Positions 1 through 6,575 of a stretch of DNA of 7,886 nucleotides are shown one piece after another. A program made the translations under genes and the position numbers. A model generated the notes under the pieces. The model made no database searches and had not been told where the DNA came from. It worked only from the letters and a program-made list of their open reading frames with translations. Positions within the stretch are counted from its first letter, which is position 1. Each line of letters starts with the position of its first letter. This stretch comes from Candidatus Aminicenantota bacterium. Its GTDB lineage: Bacteria > Acidobacteriota > Aminicenantia > Aminicenantales > UBA4085. Location: contig PMCY01000094.1 in assembly GCA_003154255.1 (NCBI GenBank), positions 6,456-14,341 of the forward strand, read 5' to 3'.

Positions 1-25
1 GAGCGAAGGAGGAGCGTCGGAGCGA

Positions 26-63
26 GTTTTCCTCGCCGGGGAAAACGAGCGTGTTTTTCCCCG
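26..63. repeat. Overlapping inverted repeats (alternative hairpins) upstream of the dipeptidase gene
   Basis: A perfect 9-bp inverted repeat, CGGGGAAAA at 37-45 and TTTTCCCCG at 55-63, has a 9-nt loop. The left arm can instead pair upstream: GTTTTCC at 26-32 is complementary to GGAAAAC at 40-46. The two hairpins exclude each other because they share 40-45. No clean T-tract follows, so this is not a standard intrinsic terminator. It may lie at the 3' end of a transcript entering from outside the window. All three + frames are open at position 1 and stop at 89-91, 117-119 and 136-138, so I cannot say whether an upstream gene ends here. Confidence 0.45.
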
Positions 64-116
64 AATGCTTCGAGCCCGGCCTTCATTTTAAAAAACGCTA
101 TCATTCGAGCGACGGG

Positions 117-144
117 TAGACGCCGACGCGGGGTTTGATATAAT
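117..144 (+). promoter_or_regulatory. Sigma-70-type promoter for the M19 dipeptidase gene
   Basis: A perfect -10 hexamer TATAAT lies at 139-144. A 4-of-6 match to TTGACA (TAGACG, 117-122) lies 16 bp upstream. The predicted transcript start is near 151, giving a leader of about 29 nt that contains the Shine-Dalgarno AAGGAGG (168-174), 5 nt before the GTG. The -10 box is strong and the -35 box is mediocre. Confidence 0.6.
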
Positions 145-179
145 CATTTTTTCGGCCGGGAGGCCGGAAGGAGGCGTCC

Positions 180-1448
180 GTGAAGAAATCGTTCCCCCTC
201 ATTCTCGTCTATGCCGCGCTTTGCGTTCTGACGTTCTGGGCCTGCGCCCCGCGGGCCGTTCATCTCGATGACCGGTCGCTCGAGGCCAGGGCCAAGGAAA
301 TTCATGACCGCATCCTGTCCGTCGATACCCATTGCGACACGCCCGGCGCCATGACCCGGGCCAATTGGGACATCGGCGACCGGCATGAACCCGGCAAACC
401 GGGCAGCGGGCTGATCGATCTGCCGCGGATGAAGGAGGGACGGCTTGACGCGCTCTTCTTCGGCGTCTTTACCGGACAGGGCGAGCTGACGCCCCAGGGC
501 TACGCCAAGGTCCGGGACCGGGCCGTCCAGATGCTGGATGCCATCGACAAGATGTGCCGGACGCACCCCGATCTGATCGTCAAGGCCACGACCCCGGCCG
601 AGGCCTACCGGATCAAGCGGGAAGGCAAGCTCACGGCCTTCGTCGGCATGGAGAACGGCTACCCCATTGGCGAGGACCTCTCTCTCGTCGAAACTTTCGC
701 CAAACGCGGCGTCCGTTACTTGACCCTCTGCCATTCCGCGGACAACCAGATCTGCGGTTCCAGCACCGACCGCCGCGCTCCCGGCGCCAAGGGGCTTTCG
801 GATTTCGGCCGCAAGGTCGTCGCCGAATGCAACCGGCTGGGAGTTCTCGTGGACGTCTCGCATATGTCCGACAAGTCGTTTTATGATTGCCTGCAGGCTT
901 CCAAGGCTCCCATTTTCGCCTCGCATTCCTGCTGCCGGGCTTTGTGCGACAACCCGCGCAACCTGTCCGACGACATGATCAAGGCCCTGGCCAAGGACGG
1001 CGGCGTCATCCAGATGTGTTTCCTGTCCGCCTATCTCAAGGCCCCCAAGCCCAATCCCGAACGCGAAGCGGCCCTCAAGGAGCTTGAAGCCAAGTATGGA
1101 CCGCGCCGCCAGATCCAGCAGAACATCAAGGACGAGGCCCAGCGGGCCAAGGTCCAGCAGGAATTCCAGGCCGTCCTGCAGAAATATCCCGACGACCGGG
1201 CCTCGGTCAAGGACGTCGTCGACCATATCGAGCATGTCATCAATCTGGTGGGCGTCGATTATATCGGCATCGGTACGGACTTCGACGGCGGCGGCGGAGT
1301 TTCCGGCTGCGGCGACGTCAGCGAGATGTTCCATGTGACCATGGAGCTCCTGCGCCGGGGCCATTCCGAAAAGGACATCGCCAAGATCTGGGGCGGCAAC
1401 ATCATGCGCGTTCTCCAGAAGGCGATCGACGTGGCGGCCAAAGCGTGA
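180..1448 (+). CDS. Exported membrane dipeptidase, peptidase family M19 (renal dipeptidase-like)
   Basis: A 422-residue zinc dipeptidase expected to cleave dipeptides outside the cytoplasm. The GTG start is supported by AAGGAGG 5 nt upstream and by the N-terminal signal it creates: two lysines, a hydrophobic stretch at residues 5-20, then Cys22 in a loose lipobox (TFWAC). A lipoprotein is likely, though positions -3 and -2 (F, W) are atypical. The M19 metal ligands can all be placed by motif: H51 and D53 in HCD, bridging E158 in GMEN, H228 in DVSH, H249 in SHS and D367 in GTDFDG. R260 corresponds to the substrate-binding arginine. The family C-terminal motif GGNIMRV is at 405-411. A charged, probably helical insertion (about 285-345) separates H249 from D367. 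No partner gene is close, so it looks monocistronic. Family assignment is firm; the natural substrate is unknown. Confidence 0.93.
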   Translation: MKKSFPLILVYAALCVLTFWACAPRAVHLDDRSLEARAKEIHDRILSVDTHCDTPGAMTRANWDIGDRHEPGKPGSGLIDLPRMKEGRLDALFFGVFTGQGELTPQGYAKVRDRAVQMLDAIDKMCRTHPDLIVKATTPAEAYRIKREGKLTAFVGMENGYPIGEDLSLVETFAKRGVRYLTLCHSADNQICGSSTDRRAPGAKGLSDFGRKVVAECNRLGVLVDVSHMSDKSFYDCLQASKAPIFASHSCCRALCDNPRNLSDDMIKALAKDGGVIQMCFLSAYLKAPKPNPEREAALKELEAKYGPRRQIQQNIKDEAQRAKVQQEFQAVLQKYPDDRASVKDVVDHIEHVINLVGVDYIGIGTDFDGGGGVSGCGDVSEMFHVTMELLRRGHSEKDIAKIWGGNIMRVLQKAIDVAAKA

Positions 1449-1518
1449 AAACGGGCTAATAAAAAAGGTCGGCGGGTGAATGATTTCCGCCGTACCGTTC
1501 GGGCTCGATTGGACGCCG
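1449..1518. other. Short spacer with a weak hairpin after the dipeptidase gene
   Basis: An A-run at 1461-1466 precedes a 6-bp stem, CGGCGG at 1470-1475 and CCGCCG at 1487-1492, with an 11-nt loop. No T-tract follows, so it is not a convincing intrinsic terminator. Transcription may instead be stopped by the large hairpin just downstream. Confidence 0.3.
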
Positions 1519-1620
1519 GGCGGTTTGGGTGACCCGGATCAAAACAGGCTCGTTTCCTAGCTAAGGCGTAGGACTGCAAAGCCCGTCGCACGGGTTTTGC
1601 TCCGGGTCACCCGAACCGCC
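1519..1620. repeat. 102-nt long imperfect inverted repeat (highly stable nested hairpin)
   Basis: The outer arms 1519-1538 and 1601-1620 are complementary over 20 positions with a single exception, which would be a U-G wobble in a + strand RNA. After one T/C mismatch (1539/1600) the stem continues with CAAAAC (1540-1545) against GTTTTG (1594-1599), about 26 bp in all. The interior offers further stems: 1547-1550 with 1580-1583, 1555-1559 with 1569-1573, and a competing stem 1576-1585 with 1591-1600 (one G-U pair). It holds no protein gene. Possible identities are a bidirectional terminator, a structured RNA, a REP/REPIN-type repeat or a small non-autonomous element. The sequence alone does not decide between them. 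Confidence 0.7.
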
Positions 1621-1699
1621 GCTTAAATCAATCCCGCGCGAACGACACATCAGTCGCGTTACCCGCCGAGATTTTAATTGTTGCGGCGGGCGCGAGAAA

Positions 1700-1882
1700 G
1701 CCCAGCCCCGTCTTTTTCCGGGACGCAGCGGCAACGGCTCCGTCTCCCTGCGGCTCAACGACAATCAGGGCCGTGAGCGGCTCATCCTGGAAGTGACGAA
1801 GGAAGGCGCACCCGGCGTTCGATTCCTCGACGAAAACGGCCGGGAGACCGGCCGATGGCCTGAAGCAAAAGCGAATAAATAG
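1700..1882 (+). pseudogene. C-terminal remnant of a lost protein-coding gene
   Basis: One + frame ending at TAG 1880-1882 reads like real protein from about 1727: SVSLRLND, then GRERLILEV, then GAPGVRFLDENGRE, then GRWP. The pattern is short beta-strand repeats with D/N-G-R turns, and most codons end in G or C as in the neighbouring genes. The frame is open back to a TAA at 1562-1564, but it has no ATG, GTG or TTG upstream of the recognisable part. The preceding residues (from about 1622) look like non-coding translation and run into the large hairpin. I read this as the tail of a deleted or decayed gene. Which family it came from I cannot say. A functional small protein is unlikely without a start codon. 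Confidence 0.5.
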
Positions 1883-1941
1883 GGACAGGCCGGAGTTTTT
1901 TGGCCGCGGTAATCGTGGCGCTTTCAAAACGAGCCGAAATT

Positions 1942-1960
1942 ATGTAAAATAAATTTACAT
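1942..1960. promoter_or_regulatory. Candidate enhancer (upstream activator) palindrome for the operon promoter
   Basis: ATGTAAA and TTTACAT form a perfect 7-bp inverted repeat around a 5-nt spacer. Its centre (1951) is about 107 bp upstream of the predicted sigma-54 transcript start, a typical distance for NtrC-family binding sites. The obvious candidate protein is the NtrC-type regulator encoded at 5139-6473, but no sequence evidence ties that protein to this site. It could equally be an operator for another factor. Confidence 0.4.
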
Positions 1961-2031
1961 TAAATATGGATTCTGCTCGTCAAAAATCCGTCTTTTCATT
2001 TAGTTAAGGCAGGGGAGGGCGTCTTTGGTTC

Positions 2032-2047
2032 TGGCATAAAGATTGCT
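2032..2047 (+). promoter_or_regulatory. Sigma-54 (-24/-12) promoter of the SBP-kinase-regulator operon
   Basis: TGGCATAAAGATTGCT matches the sigma-54 consensus TGGCACG-N4-TTGCW at the -24 GG (2033-2034) and the -12 GC (2045-2046), with the required 10 bp between them. The only departures are TA for CG inside the -24 block. The predicted start is near 2058, leaving a leader of only about 11 nt before the ATG at 2069. The operon itself encodes a sigma-54 activator, which suggests autoregulation. Confidence 0.8.
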
Positions 2048-2068
2048 CTAAGTAATTCCTTTCACGAC

Positions 2069-3688
2069 ATGCTAAAACACCATTTTAAGCGGGGAGCGGC
2101 GGCCGCGGCGGCCGTATTGGCCGCCGTTGTTCTGGCCGCCCGGCCGGCAGTCCCGCGTTCCTCCGAAGACATCCCCAAATACGGCGGCGTCCTGCGCGTT
2201 CGTGAGGAGGGCGTGTCCCTTCAACCCTACCTGGACCCGGCCGTGCAATCCTGGACGTTCGCCACGGAACAGCTTTATGAAGGCCTTGTCCGCCTCGACG
2301 CCAAGCTCGACATCGTTCCCTCCTTGGCCGAATATTGGATCATTTCCGAAAACGGAAGGCGGACGACGTTCATTCTGAAGCGCGGGGTGAAATTCCACAA
2401 CGGCCGGGAGATGAATGCCCAGGACGTCAAGTTCTCCCTGGAGCGGCTGCTTCGCCGGGACACCCAGTCGCCTTATGCCCAGCTTTTTATAAGTAAAGTG
2501 GCGGGGGCCCAGGAGTTCTGGGACGGCAAGGCCGAAGAGGTCTCGGGATTCCGGGCGCCGGAGAAATTTGTCTTCGAGATCCAGTGGAAGAATCCCTATG
2601 TCTCGGCCTTGTATCTCCTGAGCATGAGCTTCTGCAAAATCATGCCCCGCGATCTCGTCCTCGATCAGGGCCGGAATTTCTTCTGGCAGCCCGTAGGCAC
2701 GGGGCCGTTCAAATTCGACTCTTGGATCCGCAGCCCCCGGCTGGATGTGGTCGGAGTCCGGCTGGAGCGTTTCTCCCTCTATCATGACCGCCGGCCCTAC
2801 CTGGATGTCGTCGAATTCAGCCCCCATTTTTCCGTCGACCAGTTCATGGACGGCGACGTCCATGTCATGCCCTTCCTGTCCGAGCGAATGGCCACTTCCC
2901 GTTCCCTGATCGTCCAAGGCGGGCTCTTCAACATGACCTTCCTGATGATGAGCTGCCAGAATCCGCCTCTGGACAGCGCCGCGGTCCGCCTGGCCATTGC
3001 CGCCGCCGTCGACAAGGACAAGCTGGCCCGGGCTTGGGGCGGTCCGGCCGGTACGCTGCGCACCTCGGCCAATTTCATCCCCCCCGCGCTGCCCGGCTTC
3101 TTCCCCGTGGACGATCCGCTGTCGGGCGATCCCGCGAAAGCCCGCCGCCTCCTCTCCGATTTCGGCTATTTCGTGGAGCGGAGCTTTCCCGAGCTGCAAT
3201 TCTTCATCCCTCTTCCGCGCTCCGACGAGGCGGTCCGGCTGGGCCGGGAGATCGAGTCCCAGCTTGAAGCCGTCGGCATTCCGGTGTCCGTCCGTTTCAT
3301 CCCTTCGGTGGCCGCCTTGCGCGACATCAAACAGCCGTTTCTGGTCTTCGTCCCCTGGCGCATGGATTTTCCCGACGCCGAAAACATCGTTCAGCCGCTT
3401 TTCACGTCGGGCGCGGAATTCAACCGTTCGGCCTGCCGCTATGCCTCGCCGGCTTTCGACAAGCTCTTCGAGGAGGCCGAAGTGGAAAAGAGCTGGACCC
3501 GGCGGGTCGATCTTTTCCGCCGCATGGAGCAGGTCCTGGCCCAGGACGTGCCGGCCCTGCCTCTTTTTTTCGCCGAGGAGCGTTTTGCCCTCCAGAGCCG
3601 CGTCCGCGGCCTGAAAATCCCGGCCTTGGGCTTATCCTACCTTGACACCAGATTTGTTTGGTTGGAGCCGAAGGACAAGAGGCCATGA
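2069..3688 (+). CDS. Exported family 5 (DppA/OppA-class) extracellular solute-binding protein
   Basis: A 539-residue protein of the SBP_bac_5 class, which usually captures peptides (also nickel or sugars) for ABC importers. The basic N-terminus (KHHFKR) and Ala/Val-rich core (residues 10-24) form a Sec signal. There is no lipobox cysteine, so it is probably soluble in the periplasm. Family landmarks in order: YGGVLRV near 38; the PSLAEYW...FILKRGVKFHNG...AQDVKFSLER block at about 84-128; VGTGPFKF near 211; and late on W-x-x-D-F-P-D-A-E-N followed by ASPAFDKLFEEAE. No strong Shine-Dalgarno precedes the ATG, but the signal peptide requires this start. No permease or ATPase gene accompanies it. 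The gene instead overlaps a histidine kinase gene by ATGA (3685-3688), suggesting a sensory role. Ligand unknown. Confidence 0.9.
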   Translation: MLKHHFKRGAAAAAAVLAAVVLAARPAVPRSSEDIPKYGGVLRVREEGVSLQPYLDPAVQSWTFATEQLYEGLVRLDAKLDIVPSLAEYWIISENGRRTTFILKRGVKFHNGREMNAQDVKFSLERLLRRDTQSPYAQLFISKVAGAQEFWDGKAEEVSGFRAPEKFVFEIQWKNPYVSALYLLSMSFCKIMPRDLVLDQGRNFFWQPVGTGPFKFDSWIRSPRLDVVGVRLERFSLYHDRRPYLDVVEFSPHFSVDQFMDGDVHVMPFLSERMATSRSLIVQGGLFNMTFLMMSCQNPPLDSAAVRLAIAAAVDKDKLARAWGGPAGTLRTSANFIPPALPGFFPVDDPLSGDPAKARRLLSDFGYFVERSFPELQFFIPLPRSDEAVRLGREIESQLEAVGIPVSVRFIPSVAALRDIKQPFLVFVPWRMDFPDAENIVQPLFTSGAEFNRSACRYASPAFDKLFEEAEVEKSWTRRVDLFRRMEQVLAQDVPALPLFFAEERFALQSRVRGLKIPALGLSYLDTRFVWLEPKDKRP

Positions 3689-5142
3689 CGTTCCGGCTGT
3701 CTCTGCAGAAGCGCTTCACCATTTGGGTGGCCGCCCTGGTCATCTTCCTGGTTGGGGCCATCCTCTGGGTCATCGAGAAGCGCGAAGTCAATACCATCTT
3801 CGACGAATACACCAACCGCGGATTGCTCTTCACCCGGAGCATGGCCGAGCTCAACCTCCGCTCGCTTCTGGTCTGGGACGTGGATGCTTTGCAGTCCAGT
3901 GTCGATGAGCAGATCGACGAGAACCGCCTGTACATCATCATTTATGACCGGTACGCCACGCCGATCGTCTACAACCGCCAAATCGCCTCGGACCGGGCCA
4001 TTTACAGCCAGAGCCAGCTTCAGGGCGAGATCGTCCCGAAAAGCGCCTACATCCAGGCCAAAGAAGTCCTTTTGGACAAGACTCTCCGCCGTGTTCTGGA
4101 GATCGAGATCCCCATTTTTGACCGGAGCTCGGGCAGCCGCTGGGGTTCGGTCAAGCTGGGCCTGTCCCTGGCCGGCCTGCCGGCCGAGATCCGCAAGATC
4201 CGCCTGGTTCTCATCCTCCTCGGCGCCGCCGGACTTCTGCTGGGCATCCTGGGGGCGACCGTCCTGGCCCGCCGGATCACCCGGCCCCTGAAACGCCTGT
4301 CCGAGGGCACTGTCCGCATCGCCCGCGGCGATTTCGCCCACAAGATCGACATCGATTCCACGGACGAGATCGGCCACCTGGCCCGCAGGTTCAATGAGAT
4401 GAGCGAGAAACTCCGCCTGACTCTCGAGGAAATCGAGGCGACCAACAAGAAGCTCGTCCAATCGGAGAAGCTGGCCCAGGTCGGGCGGATGGCGGCGACC
4501 ATCGCCCATGAGATCCGCAACCCCCTGACCTCGGTGAAGCTGAACATCCAGAAGATCCAGACTAGCCCTCATCTCGATGAGACCGAGCGCGAGCACGCGG
4601 CCCTGTCCGGGGAGGGCATTGTCCAAATCGAGCGCTTCATCAAGGAGCTTCTCAATTTCACCCGGGTCTCCGAGCTCCAGAAGGCCCATTTCTCCATCGA
4701 GCAGGTCCTGGACGAAAGTCTCAAGCTCCTCCGCGGCGTCTTCGCCGAGAAGCGGATTGCGGTGGAACGACGCTATGTCCCGGGCCTGCCCGAGGTTGTC
4801 CTGGACGGCGATCGTCTGCGCCAGGTCTTCGCCAACGTCCTGCGCAATGCGGCCGAGGCCGTCGAGCCCGGCGGCCGGGTGTCCATCTCCGCCGCCCGGA
4901 TCGACCATGACGGCGCCTGCCGGTTGCGCGTCCGCATCGCCGACAACGGCAGCGGCATCCCCGAGAAGGACTGGGAGAACATTTTCGAACCTTTCTTTAC
5001 GACCAAGCCCCAGGGCTTCGGCCTGGGCCTGGCCAATGCCCGCAAGATCGTTGAACAGCACAAAGGCACCATCCGGGTCGTCCTCAAACGCGGGCCCGGG
5101 ACAGCCTTCGAAATCCTGCTGCCCTGCGAGGAACCGAGATGA
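3685..5142 (+). CDS. Membrane sensor histidine kinase (periplasmic sensor, HAMP, HisKA, HATPase)
   Basis: A 485-residue kinase. I chose the ATG at 3685 over the in-frame TTG at 3658 because it makes the ATGA overlap with the upstream stop and has AAGGA (3671-3675) at good spacing. Domains: transmembrane segment 11-30; extracytoplasmic sensor about 31-170 of unrecognised subtype, possibly Cache/PDC-like; transmembrane 173-195; HAMP about 196-245; HisKA with phospho-acceptor H275 in AHEIRNP; HATPase with N-box N388 (NVLRNAAEA), G1 box D420-N-G-S-G, F-box FEPFFTT (434-440) and G2 box GFGLGL (444-449). The ligand-free kinase core resembles NtrB/ZraS-type kinases that pair with sigma-54 activators. 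Its stop overlaps the next start (ATGA 5139-5142), so the downstream regulator is the presumed cognate partner. The linked binding protein is a plausible ligand-presenting partner, which is inference. Confidence 0.93.
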   Translation: MTFRLSLQKRFTIWVAALVIFLVGAILWVIEKREVNTIFDEYTNRGLLFTRSMAELNLRSLLVWDVDALQSSVDEQIDENRLYIIIYDRYATPIVYNRQIASDRAIYSQSQLQGEIVPKSAYIQAKEVLLDKTLRRVLEIEIPIFDRSSGSRWGSVKLGLSLAGLPAEIRKIRLVLILLGAAGLLLGILGATVLARRITRPLKRLSEGTVRIARGDFAHKIDIDSTDEIGHLARRFNEMSEKLRLTLEEIEATNKKLVQSEKLAQVGRMAATIAHEIRNPLTSVKLNIQKIQTSPHLDETEREHAALSGEGIVQIERFIKELLNFTRVSELQKAHFSIEQVLDESLKLLRGVFAEKRIAVERRYVPGLPEVVLDGDRLRQVFANVLRNAAEAVEPGGRVSISAARIDHDGACRLRVRIADNGSGIPEKDWENIFEPFFTTKPQGFGLGLANARKIVEQHKGTIRVVLKRGPGTAFEILLPCEEPR

Positions 5143-6473
5143 AATCCATCCTGATCATCGACGACGACGCCCTTATTCGTAAAACGCTGGCTTCCCACCT
5201 GGGCAAGCAGGGCTACGAAGTCCAGTCGGCCGAGGACGGCGAGTCCGGGTTGACCAGGGCGGCCGGGATGGGGCCCGATCTCATTCTTCTGGACATCCGC
5301 CTGCCCGACCGGGACGGCCTGGACGTGCTGCGCCGGCTCAAGGAGGACGAGAACCCGGCCACCGTCGTCATCATGACCGCCTTCGACGACATGAAGACCA
5401 CGGTCGAGGCGGTCAAGCTGGGGGCTTTCGAATATCTGGTCAAACCCCTCGATTACGTGGCCCTCGATCTGACCGTGGAGAAGGCCTTTCAGGTCAAGGC
5501 CCTGGAAGAGCGGGTCAGCTACCTCGTCCAGGAGAAGCAGAAGGAATATACGATCGACAACCTCATCGGCCGCTCATCCCGCATGCGGGAGGTTTTCAAG
5601 CTGATCGGCTCGGTGGCCGGGACTCGGACCAATGTCCTCATCCAGGGCGAGAGCGGGACGGGCAAAGAGCTGGTGGCCAAGGCCATCCATTACAACAGCC
5701 CCTTTCGCGACGAGCCTTTCATCGTCATCAACTGCTCGGCCATCCAGGACACCCTGCTCGAATCCGAGCTCTTCGGCCATGTCAAAGGGGCCTTCACCGA
5801 CGCCCATTGCGAGACCAAGGGCAAATTCGAGATCGCCGGAAAGGGGACGCTGTTCCTGGACGAGATCGGCGACGTCTCACCCAACCTGCAATCCAAGCTC
5901 CTGCGGGTCATCGAGTCGCGGGATTTCATGAAAGTCGGCGGGGAGAAGGTCCTCAAGACCGAAGCCCGCATCATCGCCGCCACCAACCAGAGCCTGCGGG
6001 CCTTCATCGAGGCCGGGAAATTCCGCGAGGACCTGTATTACCGCCTGAAGGTCGTGGAGATCAACCTGCCGTCCCTCAGGGAGCGGAAAGAGGACATTCC
6101 CGACCTGGTTGCCTATCTTTTGGAGAAGATCAACCGCGAGCTGCGTAAGAACGTCCGCAAGGTGCCGCCGGACGTCATGAAGATGCTGACCGATCTTCCC
6201 TGGAAGGGGAACGTCCGGGAGCTGGAGAACGCCCTGACCCGGGCGGTCATCCTGGCCAAAGGCGACATCGTCCTGAAGGAGAATCTGCCGGTCGACATCG
6301 AGGACAAGAAGCTCTTCGCCCGGACGCTGACCTCCCTGGAAGAGGTGGAAAAGGAATATATCCATTATGTCCTGGTGTCGGTGAAGGGAAGCAAGACCCG
6401 GGCCAGCCAGATCCTGCAGATCAGCCGGCCGACGCTGGATAAAAAGATCAAGGATTACGGCCTGGAAATCTAG
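5139..6473 (+). CDS. NtrC-family response regulator (receiver, AAA+ sigma-54 activator, Fis-type HTH)
   Basis: A 444-residue enhancer-binding activator. Start: ATG overlapping the kinase stop, with GAGGAA at 5128-5133. Receiver (1-115): acidic pocket D8-D10, phospho-acceptor D52, T80, K102. A linker with coiled-coil character (115-140) leads to the AAA+ domain: Walker A GESGTGKE (170-177), sigma-54 contact loop GAFTDA (217-222), Walker B FLDE (239-242), and arginine-finger candidates R296 and R302 in FREDLYYRL. A C-terminal Fis-type helix-turn-helix occupies about 400-442 (ASQILQISRPTLDKKI). The loop differs from canonical GAFTGA by G to D at position 5. It very likely receives phosphate from the adjacent kinase. 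Both nearby sigma-54 promoters are natural targets, implying autoregulation, though its DNA site is unproven. Confidence 0.95.
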   Translation: MKSILIIDDDALIRKTLASHLGKQGYEVQSAEDGESGLTRAAGMGPDLILLDIRLPDRDGLDVLRRLKEDENPATVVIMTAFDDMKTTVEAVKLGAFEYLVKPLDYVALDLTVEKAFQVKALEERVSYLVQEKQKEYTIDNLIGRSSRMREVFKLIGSVAGTRTNVLIQGESGTGKELVAKAIHYNSPFRDEPFIVINCSAIQDTLLESELFGHVKGAFTDAHCETKGKFEIAGKGTLFLDEIGDVSPNLQSKLLRVIESRDFMKVGGEKVLKTEARIIAATNQSLRAFIEAGKFREDLYYRLKVVEINLPSLRERKEDIPDLVAYLLEKINRELRKNVRKVPPDVMKMLTDLPWKGNVRELENALTRAVILAKGDIVLKENLPVDIEDKKLFARTLTSLEEVEKEYIHYVLVSVKGSKTRASQILQISRPTLDKKIKDYGLEI

Positions 6474-6487
6474 GCTCGCAAAGGGAC

Positions 6488-6505
6488 TTTACCCGCTCCT
6501 GTAAA
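6488..6505. promoter_or_regulatory. Candidate enhancer half-sites upstream of the receiver gene
   Basis: TTTAC at 6488-6492 and GTAAA at 6501-6505 form an inverted repeat whose centre is about 105 bp upstream of the predicted sigma-54 start, nearly the same distance as the palindrome before the operon. The half-site bases are the same but the arrangement is inverted (TTTAC first, 8-nt spacer) and the repeat is only 5 bp, so the resemblance may be chance. Confidence 0.25.
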
Positions 6506-6513
6506 CTACCTTG

Positions 6514-6551
6514 CCGGACGTCCTTTCCGGAGGACGGCCGGCCGGAATTTT
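6514..6551 (+). terminator. Probable intrinsic terminator of the operon
   Basis: An 11-position stem with one mismatch: CCGGACGTCCT at 6514-6524 against AGGACGGCCGG at 6531-6541, with a 6-nt loop. A short, imperfect U-run (TTTT at 6548-6551) follows after several bases. It lies between the regulator stop and the next promoter, as expected. The weak U-tract makes termination efficiency uncertain. Confidence 0.5.
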
Positions 6552-6575
6552 CCCCTGATCTCCAGATTGGAAGGT

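Larger units (their letters stand above)
1883..2068 (+). promoter_or_regulatory. AT-rich regulatory region upstream of the sensory operon
   Basis: Base composition shifts sharply to A/T around 1936-1970, unlike the GC-rich surroundings. The stretch contains a palindrome at 1942-1960 and a sigma-54 promoter at 2032-2047. No open frame here looks coding. The layout (distal palindrome, AT-rich bendable spacer, -24/-12 element) is that expected of an enhancer-dependent promoter. Confidence 0.6.

Noticed and set aside
144..1364. Long minus-strand open frame opposite the dipeptidase gene (and similar ones at 2072-3199 and 3637-5061).
   Set aside because: These are shadows caused by high GC in third codon positions; the + strand proteins carry complete family motifs.
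1551..1620. A tRNA-Cys-like stretch inside the large hairpin (AAGGCGTAGGACTGCAAA resembles the D-arm/anticodon part of bacterial tRNA-Cys, and a 7-bp acceptor-like pairing GGCGGTT/AACCGCC closes the element).
   Set aside because: The anticodon stem (TAGGA against GCCCG) does not pair, there is no recognisable T-arm with TTCGA, and the closing stem continues far beyond 7 bp. No cloverleaf can be drawn.
1519..1620. Integron attC recombination site.
   Set aside because: The ends lack the attC core boxes in the correct orientation (5' RYYYAAC and 3' GTTRRRY), and no gene cassette or integrase is present.
1628..1927. 99-codon minus-strand reading frame in the intergenic gap.
   Set aside because: It runs antisense to the remnant with coding-like codon use on the + strand, its residue pattern matches nothing I recognise, and it crosses the AT-rich regulatory boundary.
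3658..3684. Upstream TTG start for the histidine kinase, adding nine residues.
   Set aside because: The ATG at 3685 forms the ATGA overlap, has the better-placed Shine-Dalgarno, and puts a basic residue pattern directly before the first membrane segment.
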